Positions 49,775-58,696 of a stretch of DNA of 64,000 nucleotides are shown piece by piece. The stretch is from contig PLCN01000002.1 of the NCBI GenBank assembly GCA_003134785.1, forward strand, positions 434,219 to 498,218, in the 5' to 3' direction. The notes under the pieces were generated by a model. It was given only the letters and a program-made list of their open reading frames with translations. It was not told where the DNA came from and did no database searches. A program made the position numbers and the translations under genes. This DNA comes from Spartobacteria bacterium (GTDB lineage Bacteria > Verrucomicrobiota > Verrucomicrobiia > Chthoniobacterales > UBA10450). The stretch's first letter is position 1. Every line of letters begins with the position of its first letter.

Positions 49775-51351
49775 GCACCACGCGAGCGGTCTGGTTTTTC
49801 ATTCTGGGCCTGACCGCGATTCGGTTCGCGATGCTCGGCACGACAGATCTTCACTTCGACGAGGCGCATTACTGGATGTGGTCGGAGCGGCTTGCGCCTT
49901 CTTACTTCAGCAAGGGACCAGGCGTTGCTTTCGTTATCCGCTCCAGCACGGCAATTTTTGGCGCCACCGAATTCGGAGTCCGTTTTTGGAGTCCGATCCT
50001 CGGGGCGGCGACCAGCTTGCTGATTTACTATTTTACCCGGCGTCTTTTCAACGCCACCACCGGTTTTTGGGCCGTGATCGCGCTCAACGCCATTCCGCTC
50101 TTCAACATCGGAAACGTCCTGATGACGATCGACCCGCTCTCGATCTTTTTCTGGATGGCGGCCATGTTCACCTTCTGGCTGGCGATCGAGCGCAGTCCGA
50201 ATTTTTCCTGGCTCTGGCCCGCCACCGGTTTCCTGATCGGGTTGGGATTTCTTTGCAAATACACGAACGCTTTCGAGCTGGTCTCCATCGTGCTCGCGAT
50301 GGCGCTCGTTCCGCGTTTGCGCCGCGAGTTCAAAGGTTTCAATTTCTATTTTCTTCTCGGCGCTTTCGCGATTTGCCTGGTGCCGCCCATCGCTTGGAAC
50401 GCGGAACATGCCTGGGCCACGCTCGGGCATTTGCGTGCTCGCGGAAGTTTGGAGGGCGCGGTCGGTTTTCATCCGCTCGAGCTGCTCGGATTTCTAGGTG
50501 TGCATTTCCTGTTTTTTTCGCCGCTTCTTTTTCTCGGCATCGCCTGGGCGGCCATCGCGAATTGGCGGCGCGCCCGCCAGCATTTCAAAGTTCTTTATTT
50601 GATGTGGTTCGGTCTTCCGGTCTTTATGTTTTATTCTCTGCTCTCGATCAACAAGCAGGCTGCGCCCAACTGGGATGTGCTTGCCTTTGTCAGTCTGGGC
50701 GTGCTCGCGGCCGCCTATTGGGAGGAGCGAGTGTCATCGAGCCGCGCGTGGCGAGCGGTTCTTGGCGCGGGGATTTTACTCGCGCTGATCATGAGTCTTG
50801 TCGCGCTCGATACCGATCTGTTGCGCAGCGCCGGAGTGCCAATTCGCCGGCGTGATCCGGCCGATTCAGTGCGGGGTTGGAAATCAGCGGCGAGGGCCGT
50901 GGAGAAAATACGGTCCGAGCTTGAGCCGAGATTGGGCGAGCCTGTTTTCGTCATCGCCGATCAACGCGACCGCGCTTCGGAGATGGCCTTTTATTTCCAA
51001 AAGAAGCGGGCGGAGGGTGCCGATCATCCACCGGTTTACATTGTCGAATCGCAAGACATCACGAATCAATTCTCCTTCTGGCCTCGCTACGATGAATTTG
51101 TCGAAGCGCCGCCGAACACTCCGCTGCCGGATGGCGAGGTTTACACGGAGGAAGGTGGAATCAATCCCTTCATGGGTCGCAGCGCTCTTTACATCCAGAG
51201 CGGCCGCGAGGCCGATGTCGTTCCGCATAATATCCACGCCGGCTTTCAATCCACGGAAAAAATTGCCACCATCGAGGTCCGCCGCTTTGGGATCGCTCTG
51301 CGGACCTGGCAGGTTTTTCTTTGCCGGAATTACAAGACGTTGCCGTTATGA
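49771..51351 (+). CDS. GT39-type (ArnT/PMT-like) glycosyltransferase
   Basis: A 526-residue integral membrane enzyme with about ten helices. The first extracytoplasmic loop contains DLHFDEAHYWMWSERLAPSYFSKGP in part, the typical acidic DE motif of ArnT/PMT-type transferases that take sugar from polyprenyl phosphate. A soluble C-terminal part (about 380-526) follows. It overlaps both the PAP2 and the GT2 genes by four bases. The acceptor (lipid A, protein or glycan) is unknown. Confidence 0.88.
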   Translation: MSTTRAVWFFILGLTAIRFAMLGTTDLHFDEAHYWMWSERLAPSYFSKGPGVAFVIRSSTAIFGATEFGVRFWSPILGAATSLLIYYFTRRLFNATTGFWAVIALNAIPLFNIGNVLMTIDPLSIFFWMAAMFTFWLAIERSPNFSWLWPATGFLIGLGFLCKYTNAFELVSIVLAMALVPRLRREFKGFNFYFLLGAFAICLVPPIAWNAEHAWATLGHLRARGSLEGAVGFHPLELLGFLGVHFLFFSPLLFLGIAWAAIANWRRARQHFKVLYLMWFGLPVFMFYSLLSINKQAAPNWDVLAFVSLGVLAAAYWEERVSSSRAWRAVLGAGILLALIMSLVALDTDLLRSAGVPIRRRDPADSVRGWKSAARAVEKIRSELEPRLGEPVFVIADQRDRASEMAFYFQKKRAEGADHPPVYIVESQDITNQFSFWPRYDEFVEAPPNTPLPDGEVYTEEGGINPFMGRSALYIQSGREADVVPHNIHAGFQSTEKIATIEVRRFGIALRTWQVFLCRNYKTLPL

Positions 51352-52055
51352 TTGAGGGGAGCGCTGCGCCGGCCGTTTCGGTCGTCGTGCCATTATATGA
51401 TGAGGAAGAGAATGTCCCGATCCTCCAGACAGAGCTGACTGCTGCGCTCGCCGGTCTCGATTACGAAATCATCTTCGTCGACGACGGCTCCGGCGATCAG
51501 ACCGCGAAGCAAATCGCGGCCGGCCCGAATGTGCGCGTTTTGAGCTTCGAAAAAAATGCAGGCCAGAGCGCCGCGATGTTTGCCGGATTGCAGGCGGCGC
51601 GCGGCGCGACCTGTGTTTTGATCGATGGCGATCTGCAAAATGATCCGGCGGATATTCCGAGATTGCTCGCGGAGATCGAGCGTGGCGCCGATCTGGTTTG
51701 CGGTTATCGCGCGCAGCGGAAGGACACGCTGGTCAAGCGGATCACGAGTCGCGTGGCCAATTTCATCCGGAGCCGATTCACCAAAGACGGCGTGCGCGAC
51801 ACCGGGTGCACCCTGAAAGCGATGCGGCGCGAATGCATCCGCGCGCTGGTTCCATTCACAGGAATGCACCGTTTCATACCGGCGCTCGTGAAAGGCGCGG
51901 GGTTTCGGCTGGTGGAGATTCCCGTGAATCATCGCCCGCGAAAATTTGGCCAGAGCAAGTACGGTCTCGGGAACCGCGCCATTCGCGCGACCCGGGATAT
52001 GTTCGGGGTGCGCTGGCTTCTCTCGCGACAGCTCAATTACAAACTGCGCGATTAG
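51348..52055 (+). CDS. GT2 polyprenyl-phosphate glycosyltransferase (DPM1-like)
   Basis: A 235-residue GT-A fold enzyme: SVVVPLYDEEENVP at the N-terminus, FVDDGSGDQT, the metal-binding DGDLQNDP (about 93-100) and the acceptor-loop KYGLGNRAIRATRDM. It has no C-terminal membrane pair, as in DPM1. It probably makes the polyprenyl-phosphate sugar used by the GT39 enzyme upstream. The start ATG 51348 overlaps the GT39 stop. Confidence 0.92.
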   Translation: MIEGSAAPAVSVVVPLYDEEENVPILQTELTAALAGLDYEIIFVDDGSGDQTAKQIAAGPNVRVLSFEKNAGQSAAMFAGLQAARGATCVLIDGDLQNDPADIPRLLAEIERGADLVCGYRAQRKDTLVKRITSRVANFIRSRFTKDGVRDTGCTLKAMRRECIRALVPFTGMHRFIPALVKGAGFRLVEIPVNHRPRKFGQSKYGLGNRAIRATRDMFGVRWLLSRQLNYKLRD

Positions 52056-52056
52056 G

Positions 52057-52169
52057 TGTGGCACAGGCGTCTTGCCTGTGGGGCTAACCGGCGTCTCGCC
52101 CGTTTTTCTTGAACGATAATTGGACAGGCAAGATGCCTATTCGCCCCATAGGCGGGACGCCTGTGCCAC
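52057..52169. repeat. Inverted repeat, family E
   Basis: The left arm GTGGCACAGGCGTCTTGCC and the right arm GGCGGGACGCCTGTGCCAC flank an internal CAGGCAAGATGCC. It begins two bases after the GT2 stop and ends at the first base of the convergent TraB stop codon, so both genes end at its borders. Confidence 0.85.
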
Positions 52170-53050
52170 TAATACCGCTCGACCTTGATCCCGCGCTTCG
52201 CGAGTTGCACTTGAAGACTATCGGGCCCGGCCAGATGCGCGGCGCCGACCGCTATTTGCTGCACCCCCGATCCCTTCAGCATCTCGACAATTTTTTCGCT
52301 CCAGGCGACGTTGCGTTGCACGAGCAATTTCTGATAAACCGCCGGCGCCTCCTTTTTGAAATCGTCCACCAGGATGCGGCCGATGGTTTCGGTATCACCA
52401 TCGATCCAGGCCTTCGCCAATTTGTCGAGAAGGTCTAATCCCTTTTCGACCTCGTCGAGTGTCTCATCGAGAAAGGCGACCTGCTCGCTCTCGGGCATGT
52501 CGGCAAAAATCCGAACCTGTTGCTCCATGGTTTCGAAACCGAAAATCTTATCGCCTTCCTTCTCGGCTTGCGCCTTGAGGAACCGATCAATTCCCGCGTT
52601 TGGATCGTAGCCCGATTTTTGCAGCGGCAGGACCGCGAGCATGAGCGCCGCCATCCAGGGCTTCATCGTTTCCAGGCTCACGACCGGGATCCCGTAAGTC
52701 TCCGTGAGCTTTGCCAGCTTTTCCTTCTGTGCCGGATTCAATTTGCTCGAGAGCGGTTTCTCCCGATCCATCCCGTACTTCGCGACGAGCGGTAAGAGTG
52801 TCGCTTGATCGTCGACGTCCGCGATCTCCAGCCATAGCTCCGTGCTTTCGGTTACGGCCTTTTTCACTTTGGCCGAATTCCATTCCGTGTCGTGTCGAAG
52901 GAGGTGCAGTGTGCCGATCAGATAAATGGTCGAATCCTTATCCCTGATCACCCACATCGCGGGCTCGGCTTTTGCGGGAACGGCGAGGGCGACGAGCAAA
53001 ACGAAAGCCCCAAACACCCAGACGAGTGAGCGCCGGCAAGGGAAAGTCAT
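52169..53050 (-). CDS. TraB/GumN family protein
   Basis: A 293-residue exported protein with a signal peptide or anchor (about 8-28, AKA) and a TraB/GumN domain: AMWVIRDKDSTIYLIGTLHLLR near the start in part, GYDPNAGIDRFL, GFETMEQQVRIF, ERNVAW-like QRNVAWSEKI and the C-terminal VGAAHLAGPDSLQVQL. The GTxH and GxxH residues that resemble a metal site are present. These proteins are thought to be metalloproteases but are poorly characterised in bacteria. ATG 53050 is preferred over the one 51 bases upstream. Confidence 0.9.
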   Translation of the reverse strand: MTFPCRRSLVWVFGAFVLLVALAVPAKAEPAMWVIRDKDSTIYLIGTLHLLRHDTEWNSAKVKKAVTESTELWLEIADVDDQATLLPLVAKYGMDREKPLSSKLNPAQKEKLAKLTETYGIPVVSLETMKPWMAALMLAVLPLQKSGYDPNAGIDRFLKAQAEKEGDKIFGFETMEQQVRIFADMPESEQVAFLDETLDEVEKGLDLLDKLAKAWIDGDTETIGRILVDDFKKEAPAVYQKLLVQRNVAWSEKIVEMLKGSGVQQIAVGAAHLAGPDSLQVQLAKRGIKVERY

Positions 53051-53106
53051 CAGGCAATGTCGCAGCGTAGGACAGCAATGCCAACCCAGAGGACGATGCA
53101 CCGCGT

Positions 53107-53263
53107 GTCATCTCGAGCCGCGCAGACGCCGAGGGACCTCACAATTGCAGTCCGAGTTTGCTTGCGCCCTCCACCGTCGACATCATGAGCGATCAGCTTT
53201 TTCGCGGAAGCGTGCGAGAGAGTTGTTATGAGGTCCCTCGCCGTCTGCGCGGCTCGGGATGAC
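53107..53263. repeat. Inverted-repeat element, family A
   Basis: Arms GTCATCTCGAGCCGCGCAGA and CTGCGCGGCTCGGGATGAC. It accounts for half of the 312-base interval 53051-53362 between the divergent TraB and PtsN-like genes; the rest shows nothing beyond presumed promoters. Confidence 0.85.
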
Positions 53264-53362
53264 AATCTTCGGCCGTTCGGTTACCAGCGCTGCGACGCGG
53301 CCAAATGACGCTTGTCATCCGAAGCGCTCAAGATAAGCTTTCGCTCCCAATCGGGAATCTTC

Positions 53363-53827
53363 ATGTCCTTGGCCAGCCTACTCTCTGCCGAGCAAATCAT
53401 CCCGGAGATGAAAGCGACCGAGCGTTGGTCGGCCATCGTCGAGCTGATCGATCTGCTCGTGAGCCAGGGCAAGATCAAACCGCCGGACCGTGACAGCATT
53501 CTCGCGTCGTTGAAGCAGCGCGAGGAAACGATGAGCACCGGTATTGGTTTCGGGATCGCCATTCCCCACGCTTCCTCCGATCGGATCGACGAAGTGGTTG
53601 CTTCCTTCGGCCGCTCGTCCCAGGGGATCGAATTCGATGCGCTCGACAATGCGCCGGTGAAATTCGTCGTGCTCTTTATCGTCCCGAAGAATCAATTTCA
53701 AACGCACCTGCGCACCCTCGCTTCCATCGCGAAATTTCTGAACGACCGCAGCGTTCGCGAAAGTCTCGCCACCGCCAAGTCGGCCGACGAGATTCTGGCG
53801 ATCTTCCGTGATCGCTCCCAAAAGTAA
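53363..53827 (+). CDS. PTS IIA component, fructose/nitrogen type (PtsN-like)
   Basis: A 154-residue PTS EIIA domain with the phosphoryl-accepting His in GFGIAIPHASSDRID (about residue 66), an N-terminal LLSAEQIIPEMKATERWSAI helix pair and the C-terminal LRTLASIAKFLNDRSVRESL. It may act in nitrogen or sugar regulation like PtsN; no EIIB/EIIC gene is adjacent. The start at 53363 follows TCGGGAATC and is preferred over an ATG 51 bases upstream. A short repeat separates it from argS. Confidence 0.9.
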   Translation: MSLASLLSAEQIIPEMKATERWSAIVELIDLLVSQGKIKPPDRDSILASLKQREETMSTGIGFGIAIPHASSDRIDEVVASFGRSSQGIEFDALDNAPVKFVVLFIVPKNQFQTHLRTLASIAKFLNDRSVRESLATAKSADEILAIFRDRSQK

Positions 53828-53878
53828 TGTGGCATGGGCATCTTGCCCATGATCTCATGGCAGGATGCCGATGCCACG
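53828..53878. repeat. Inverted repeat, family E, short variant
   Basis: TGTGGCATGGGCATCTTGCCC and GCAGGATGCCGATGCCACG form a compact variant directly after the PtsN stop and eight bases before the argS start, so it forms the argS leader. Confidence 0.75.
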
Positions 53879-53886
53879 ATTGATCG

Positions 53887-55608
53887 ATGGAAACGTTTCA
53901 AGCGCTCCTCGCACGGAAGCTGGCGGAAGCGCTTTCCGCGGCTGACCTCCCGCCCGCCGGCTCGGTCACACCGGCGACCGACCCGCGTTTCGGCGACTAC
54001 CAAACCAACACCGCGCTCGTTCTGGCCAAACAGCTCGGAGAAAATCCGCGCGCGCTGGCGCAGAAAATTATCGAGCGTCTCGATGTCAGCGATTGCTGTG
54101 ATCCGCCCCAGATCGCCGGTGCCGGTTTCATCAACCTGACGCTTCGGCCGGAGACGATCGCCGCGAAAGGCGCGGAATTGCTGCGCGACGAGCGGCTTGG
54201 CGTGGAGAAAGCGACGGAGCCAAAACGAATCGTGATCGACTTCGGATCGCCCAATGTCGCGAAGCCGATGCACGTCGGTCACATTCGCAGCACGGTGCTG
54301 GGTGACGCGCTCGCGCGGATCGCCTCCTTTCTCGGCCACGAGGTCATTCGCGACAATCACATTGGCGATTGGGGCACGCAGTTCGGGATGGTGATTTACG
54401 GCTGGAAGAACTTGCTCGATCGGCCGGCGCTCGAGCGCGATCCGATCGCCGAGCTGGTTCGTATCTACAAAGAGACCAACGAAAAAGCGGCAGCCGACTC
54501 CAAGGTCCGGGAGGCGGTCCGCGAAGAACTGGTCAAACTCCAGGCGGGCGACCCGGAAAATTTCTCGATTTGGAAAGAGACCGTCGACCTTTCCATGAAA
54601 GAATTCGAGCGCGCTTATCAGGTGCTGGACATTCATTACGACATCCAGCGCGGCGAGAGCTTCTACAACGACCGCCTGTCAGCGGTTGTCGAGCGTTTGC
54701 TCAAATCGAAAATCGCCGAGATCAGCGAAGGCGCGGTTTGCGTTTTCTTCCGCGACATTCCCGAGCTGGCGGAAAAGCCGGCCATCATTCGCAAGAGCGA
54801 CGGTGGTTTCAATTATGCGACCACCGATGTCGCGACCGTGGATTATCGAATCCAGGATTTGAAAGCAGATACGGTTTGGCTGGTCGTCGGCGCGCCGCAA
54901 ATCTTGCACTTCAAACAGATAATCGCGATCGCGCGCCGCGAGGGTTACACCGCCGACTTTCGCCACATAACCTTTGGCAGCATTCTCGGCGAGGACCGCA
55001 AACTAATGAAAACGCGCTCGGGCGAGAACGTGCCGCTGCGCGATTTGCTCGACGAGGCAGTCCAGCGTGCTCGCAAGATTATCGAAGAAAAGAACCCGGA
55101 TCTGAGCGAGTCGGAGAAAATCGACATTGCCCAAAAGGTCGGGATCGGCGCGGTGAAATACTACGACCTCTCACAATACCGCATGACGGATTACATTTTT
55201 TCCTGGGAACGCATGCTGTCCTTCCAAGGCAACACGGCGCCGTATTTGCAGAACGCCTATGTCCGCATTCGCTCGATTTTTCGGAAGGCCGCTGTAGCCG
55301 CGCCCCTGTGGGGCGCGCCGGAAGACGCGAAACTGGTGCTGGCCGCGCCCGAGGAAGAAAATCTCGCGACAAGGCTCTGCCAATTCGCGGAAGTCGTGCC
55401 GACGGTCTTGAATGATTTCCGCCCGAACATTCTTGCGAATTATCTTTTCGAGCTGGCTAACAGCTTCCATGCATTTTACGAAGCCTGCCCAGTTCTGAAA
55501 TCAGAGGAGCCCGCTCGAAGCTCGCGTCTGGCGTTGTGTGAATTGACGGCGCGCGTTCTTCATCGCGGCCTGGATCTTCTCGGGATCGCCGTGCCGGAGA
55601 AGATGTAG
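53887..55608 (+). CDS. argS: Arginyl-tRNA synthetase
   Basis: Class I synthetase of 573 residues. The N-terminal Add1-like domain is followed by FGSPNVAKPMHVGHIRST (HIGH motif as HVGH, about residue 130), a KMSKS-like segment KLMKTRSGENVPL (about 373-385) and the DALR anticodon-binding domain at the C-terminus. At about residues 468-478 (AAVAAPLWGAPED region) 27 bases of a family B repeat are translated in frame, enlarging a surface loop. Confidence 0.97.
   Translation: METFQALLARKLAEALSAADLPPAGSVTPATDPRFGDYQTNTALVLAKQLGENPRALAQKIIERLDVSDCCDPPQIAGAGFINLTLRPETIAAKGAELLRDERLGVEKATEPKRIVIDFGSPNVAKPMHVGHIRSTVLGDALARIASFLGHEVIRDNHIGDWGTQFGMVIYGWKNLLDRPALERDPIAELVRIYKETNEKAAADSKVREAVREELVKLQAGDPENFSIWKETVDLSMKEFERAYQVLDIHYDIQRGESFYNDRLSAVVERLLKSKIAEISEGAVCVFFRDIPELAEKPAIIRKSDGGFNYATTDVATVDYRIQDLKADTVWLVVGAPQILHFKQIIAIARREGYTADFRHITFGSILGEDRKLMKTRSGENVPLRDLLDEAVQRARKIIEEKNPDLSESEKIDIAQKVGIGAVKYYDLSQYRMTDYIFSWERMLSFQGNTAPYLQNAYVRIRSIFRKAAVAAPLWGAPEDAKLVLAAPEEENLATRLCQFAEVVPTVLNDFRPNILANYLFELANSFHAFYEACPVLKSEEPARSSRLALCELTARVLHRGLDLLGIAVPEKM
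55292..55318. repeat. Family B repeat end, in frame in argS
   Basis: GCTGTAGCCGCGCCCCTGTG followed by GGGCGCGCC matches the left end of family B plus its hairpin. It is read in a frame that avoids the TAG, as Ala-Val-Ala-Ala-Pro-Leu. Confidence 0.7.
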
Positions 55609-55613
55609 TGACA

Positions 55614-55689
55614 CTCCTGCTCATGATCTTGATCCTGCTCTTGATCCGTTTTGGATTAGGATCATGAGCATGAGCAGGAGCAAGAGCGA
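55614..55689. repeat. Inverted repeat, family C (divergent copy), forms the treY leader
   Basis: CTCCTGCTCATGATCTTGATC and GATCATGAGCATGAGCAGGAG are complementary arms. It begins six bases after argS and ends at the treY GTG start; AGGAG within the right arm sits nine bases upstream of that start, so the repeat probably supplies the ribosome-binding site. Confidence 0.8.
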
Positions 55690-58536
55690 GTGAAACACCC
55701 CCGCATTCCCGCTTCGACCTACCGATTGCAATTCAACCGGAAGTTCACCTTTGCGCAGGCGCGGGAAATCGTGCCGTATCTCGATGCGCTCGGCATCAGC
55801 GATTGCTATGCGTCGCCGTATTTCCAGGCGCGAGCCGAAAGTCTCCACGGTTACGACATCACCGATCACAACAAACTGAATGCCGCCATCGGTTCGCGCG
55901 AGGAGTACGATGCCTGGATCGCCGACCTTCATGCGCACGGCATGGGGCAAATTGTCGATTTCGTGCCGAACCACATGGGCATTGGCGAGCCGCTCAATCA
56001 ATGGTGGATGGACGTTCTCGAAAACGGGCCCAGTTCTCTCCACGCGCCTTATTTCGACATCCAATGGAAGCCGCTGAAATCCGATCTGCAGGATAAAGTT
56101 CTGCTCCCGATCCTGGGCGATCAATACGGACGCGTGCTGGAGCGCGGCGAATTGAAAGTGCACTTCGAGGCGGGCGCCTTTTTTCTCCGCTATTACGATC
56201 ACGAATTCCCGATCGCGCCGGGCACATACCGGCACATCCTAGAGATCGCGCTCGAAAAACTGGCGCCATTTAAGAGCGAAGATTTCTACGCGGAATTCCA
56301 GAGCATCATTACCGCGCTGGACTATTTGCCGCGCCGCACCGAAACGGACCCCGAACGGATCGCGGAACGCGCGCGTGAGAAAGAGATCATCAAGCGCCGG
56401 CTCGAGCGACGCTGCCAGGAAGCGCCGCAGGTGCAAGAGGCGGTGACGAAGGCTGTGACGCAAGTTAACGGCACCCCGGGCCAGCCGAGAAGTTTCGATA
56501 CGCTCGATCTGCTGCTGAATGACCAATCGTACCGTCTCGCTTTCTGGCGCGTGGCTGCGGAGGAGATCAACTACCGCCGTTTTTTCGACGTAAACGATCT
56601 CGCCGCGATCCGGATGGAATTGCCCGAGGTCTTCGATGCGACCCATCGCTTGCTGCTCGAGCTAATCGGCGCCGGCGCCGTTACGGGTGTCCGAATCGAT
56701 CACCCCGATGGCCTCTACCTGCCGAAGGAGTATTTCGAAAAATTGCAACGCCGTTGTGCTGAGGCGCTCGGCCTTCCGTTGCCGGAAGATGAGCGCGCGA
56801 TTTACCTGCTGGTCGAGAAAATTCTGTCGGGCAATGAAACACTGCGCAAGGATTGGCCGGTCCACGGCACCACCGGTTACGAGTTCGGCAAACTGCTTGC
56901 GGGACTTTTGGTGGATGCGTCTTCGGAGCAGGCGATCACGAAAACGTTCCAGCGTTTCATCGGTCACTCGATGCATTTTGGCCATCTCGTTTACGCGAAG
57001 AAACGCCTGATCATGCGGTTGTCGCTCGCGAACGACGTGAATGTCCTCGGCGATATGCTGGACCGGTTGTCGGAAAAGAACCGCTGGTTTCGCGATTTCA
57101 CCCTCGATGCGCTCGCTCGCGCGGTGCGCGAAACGATCGCGTGCTTTCCGGTTTACCGCACGTACGTCGCGCCCGGACAGCCGGTGAGCGACGAGGACCG
57201 CGCCATTATCGAACGCGCTGTGACCACGGCGAAGCGCCGAAATCCGGCCCTGGAAGAATCGGTCTTCAATTTCCTGCGCGACATTTTGCTCTTCCGGTTT
57301 CCGGAAAACCTCGATGACGAAGCGCGCGAAGCTCACGCGCATTTCGTTTTGAAATTCCAGCAGAGTACTGGCCCGATCATGGCGAAAGGACTAGAGGATA
57401 CGGCGTTCTATATTTACAACCGGTTGGCCGCGCTGAACGAAGTCGGAGGCGAGCCGCAACATTTCGGCTTCAGCGTCGACGATTTTCATCAGCGCAATCT
57501 GGAACGGGAGCGCGATTGGCCGGCGACGTTGCTGGCTACTTCGACGCACGACACCAAACGGAGCGAAGACGTGCGCGCGCGGATGGTGGCTATCTCGGAA
57601 GTGCCGCAACTCTGGCGAAGCGCGCTGCAACGCTGGCGCGTGATCAACCGGCGCTGGAAGCAAGTTTTCGACGACTCGGCCGCGCCCGATGCGAACGAAG
57701 AATATCTCTTCTACCAGACGCTACTCGGCACCTGGCCGATCGACGCAGTGGGCCAGGCGGAAAAAACGGTTGGCCCCGAGTTCATCGGCCGCATCCAAGC
57801 ATACATGGCGAAGGCGCTGAAAGAGGCGAAGATGAACACGAGCTGGATCCAGCCTAACGAGCAGTGGGATGCCGCGATGAACGAGTTTGTGGCCAAAGTT
57901 CTTGATCCATCACTCAAGAACAAATTCCTGCCCAGCTTCCTTCCCGTCGCTAATGAGATCGCGCGACTCGGTGCGATCAACTCGCTCGCCCAAGTCGCTT
58001 TGAAGCTGACTGTCCCGGGCGTGCCGGACATTTATCAGGGGAACGAGATTTGGGATTTCAGCCTGGTCGATCCCGATAACCGGCGCCCCGTGGATTACCA
58101 ACGACGCCGCGAGATGCTTGACTCGTTAGGCGGCACGTCGCCCGAGGAACTGCTGCAACACTGGCCCGATGGCCGGATCAAGCTGCTTCTCACGCAGCGG
58201 CTGCTTTGTTTTCGCCGAAGTCATCCAGCATTATTTCGACACGGGAGCTATTTGCCGCTGTCCACAGCCGGAGCCTTTGCCGATTGCTGCGTCGGTTTCG
58301 TTCGAGAACATGAGGACGAATGGATCGCCGTTCTGGTGCCACGGCTTTCCTCGCGCGTCGGTTTTCCGCCGATCGGCGAAAAGTGGAAAGACACGATGGT
58401 CGCTTTCCCGGAATTACTCTCGCCCGAAGGCGCGCGAGAAATGTTCACTGGCCGCGAGCTGCGCGCGGCGGGCGGAATCAAGTTAGCCGAGGCAATGGCC
58501 ACGCTACCGTTCGCCCTTTACACGAACGCAAAATAA
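55690..58536 (+). CDS. treY: Malto-oligosyltrehalose synthase
   Basis: Converts the reducing-end bond of malto-oligosaccharides to a trehalose bond; TreZ would then release trehalose. It is a GH13-type enzyme of 948 residues: STYRLQFNRKFTFAQAREIVPYLDALGI at the N-terminus in part, GHMGIGE-like VPNHMGIGEP, the nucleophile region VTGVRIDHPDGLYLP (Asp about 337), acid/base region near GTTGYEFGK, and TSTHDTKRSEDVRARM. The C-terminal ALYTNA closes it. The start is GTG 55690. No treZ gene is adjacent, and it does not share an operon with argS beyond the short repeat between them. Confidence 0.95.
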   Translation: MKHPRIPASTYRLQFNRKFTFAQAREIVPYLDALGISDCYASPYFQARAESLHGYDITDHNKLNAAIGSREEYDAWIADLHAHGMGQIVDFVPNHMGIGEPLNQWWMDVLENGPSSLHAPYFDIQWKPLKSDLQDKVLLPILGDQYGRVLERGELKVHFEAGAFFLRYYDHEFPIAPGTYRHILEIALEKLAPFKSEDFYAEFQSIITALDYLPRRTETDPERIAERAREKEIIKRRLERRCQEAPQVQEAVTKAVTQVNGTPGQPRSFDTLDLLLNDQSYRLAFWRVAAEEINYRRFFDVNDLAAIRMELPEVFDATHRLLLELIGAGAVTGVRIDHPDGLYLPKEYFEKLQRRCAEALGLPLPEDERAIYLLVEKILSGNETLRKDWPVHGTTGYEFGKLLAGLLVDASSEQAITKTFQRFIGHSMHFGHLVYAKKRLIMRLSLANDVNVLGDMLDRLSEKNRWFRDFTLDALARAVRETIACFPVYRTYVAPGQPVSDEDRAIIERAVTTAKRRNPALEESVFNFLRDILLFRFPENLDDEAREAHAHFVLKFQQSTGPIMAKGLEDTAFYIYNRLAALNEVGGEPQHFGFSVDDFHQRNLERERDWPATLLATSTHDTKRSEDVRARMVAISEVPQLWRSALQRWRVINRRWKQVFDDSAAPDANEEYLFYQTLLGTWPIDAVGQAEKTVGPEFIGRIQAYMAKALKEAKMNTSWIQPNEQWDAAMNEFVAKVLDPSLKNKFLPSFLPVANEIARLGAINSLAQVALKLTVPGVPDIYQGNEIWDFSLVDPDNRRPVDYQRRREMLDSLGGTSPEELLQHWPDGRIKLLLTQRLLCFRRSHPALFRHGSYLPLSTAGAFADCCVGFVREHEDEWIAVLVPRLSSRVGFPPIGEKWKDTMVAFPELLSPEGAREMFTGRELRAAGGIKLAEAMATLPFALYTNAK

Positions 58537-58547
58537 CGGGCAGGGCT

Positions 58548-58672
58548 GTCATCCCGAGCCGCGCAGACGGCGAGGGACCTCACAGTCGTACATTCAATTA
58601 TGCGAACGACGATTTGCATGACCGATAGCGTTTGCGAGGTCCCTCGGCGCGCTTCGCCAGCCTCGGGATGAC
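58548..58672. repeat. Inverted-repeat element, family A
   Basis: Arms GTCATCCCGAGCCGCGCAGA and CCTCGGGATGAC; the right arm carries the variant CGCGCTTCGCCAG also seen in the left arm at 7720. It separates the convergent treY and tdh genes. Confidence 0.85.
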
Positions 58673-58696
58673 AAGAGGGGCAGCGCGGCGCGCAGC

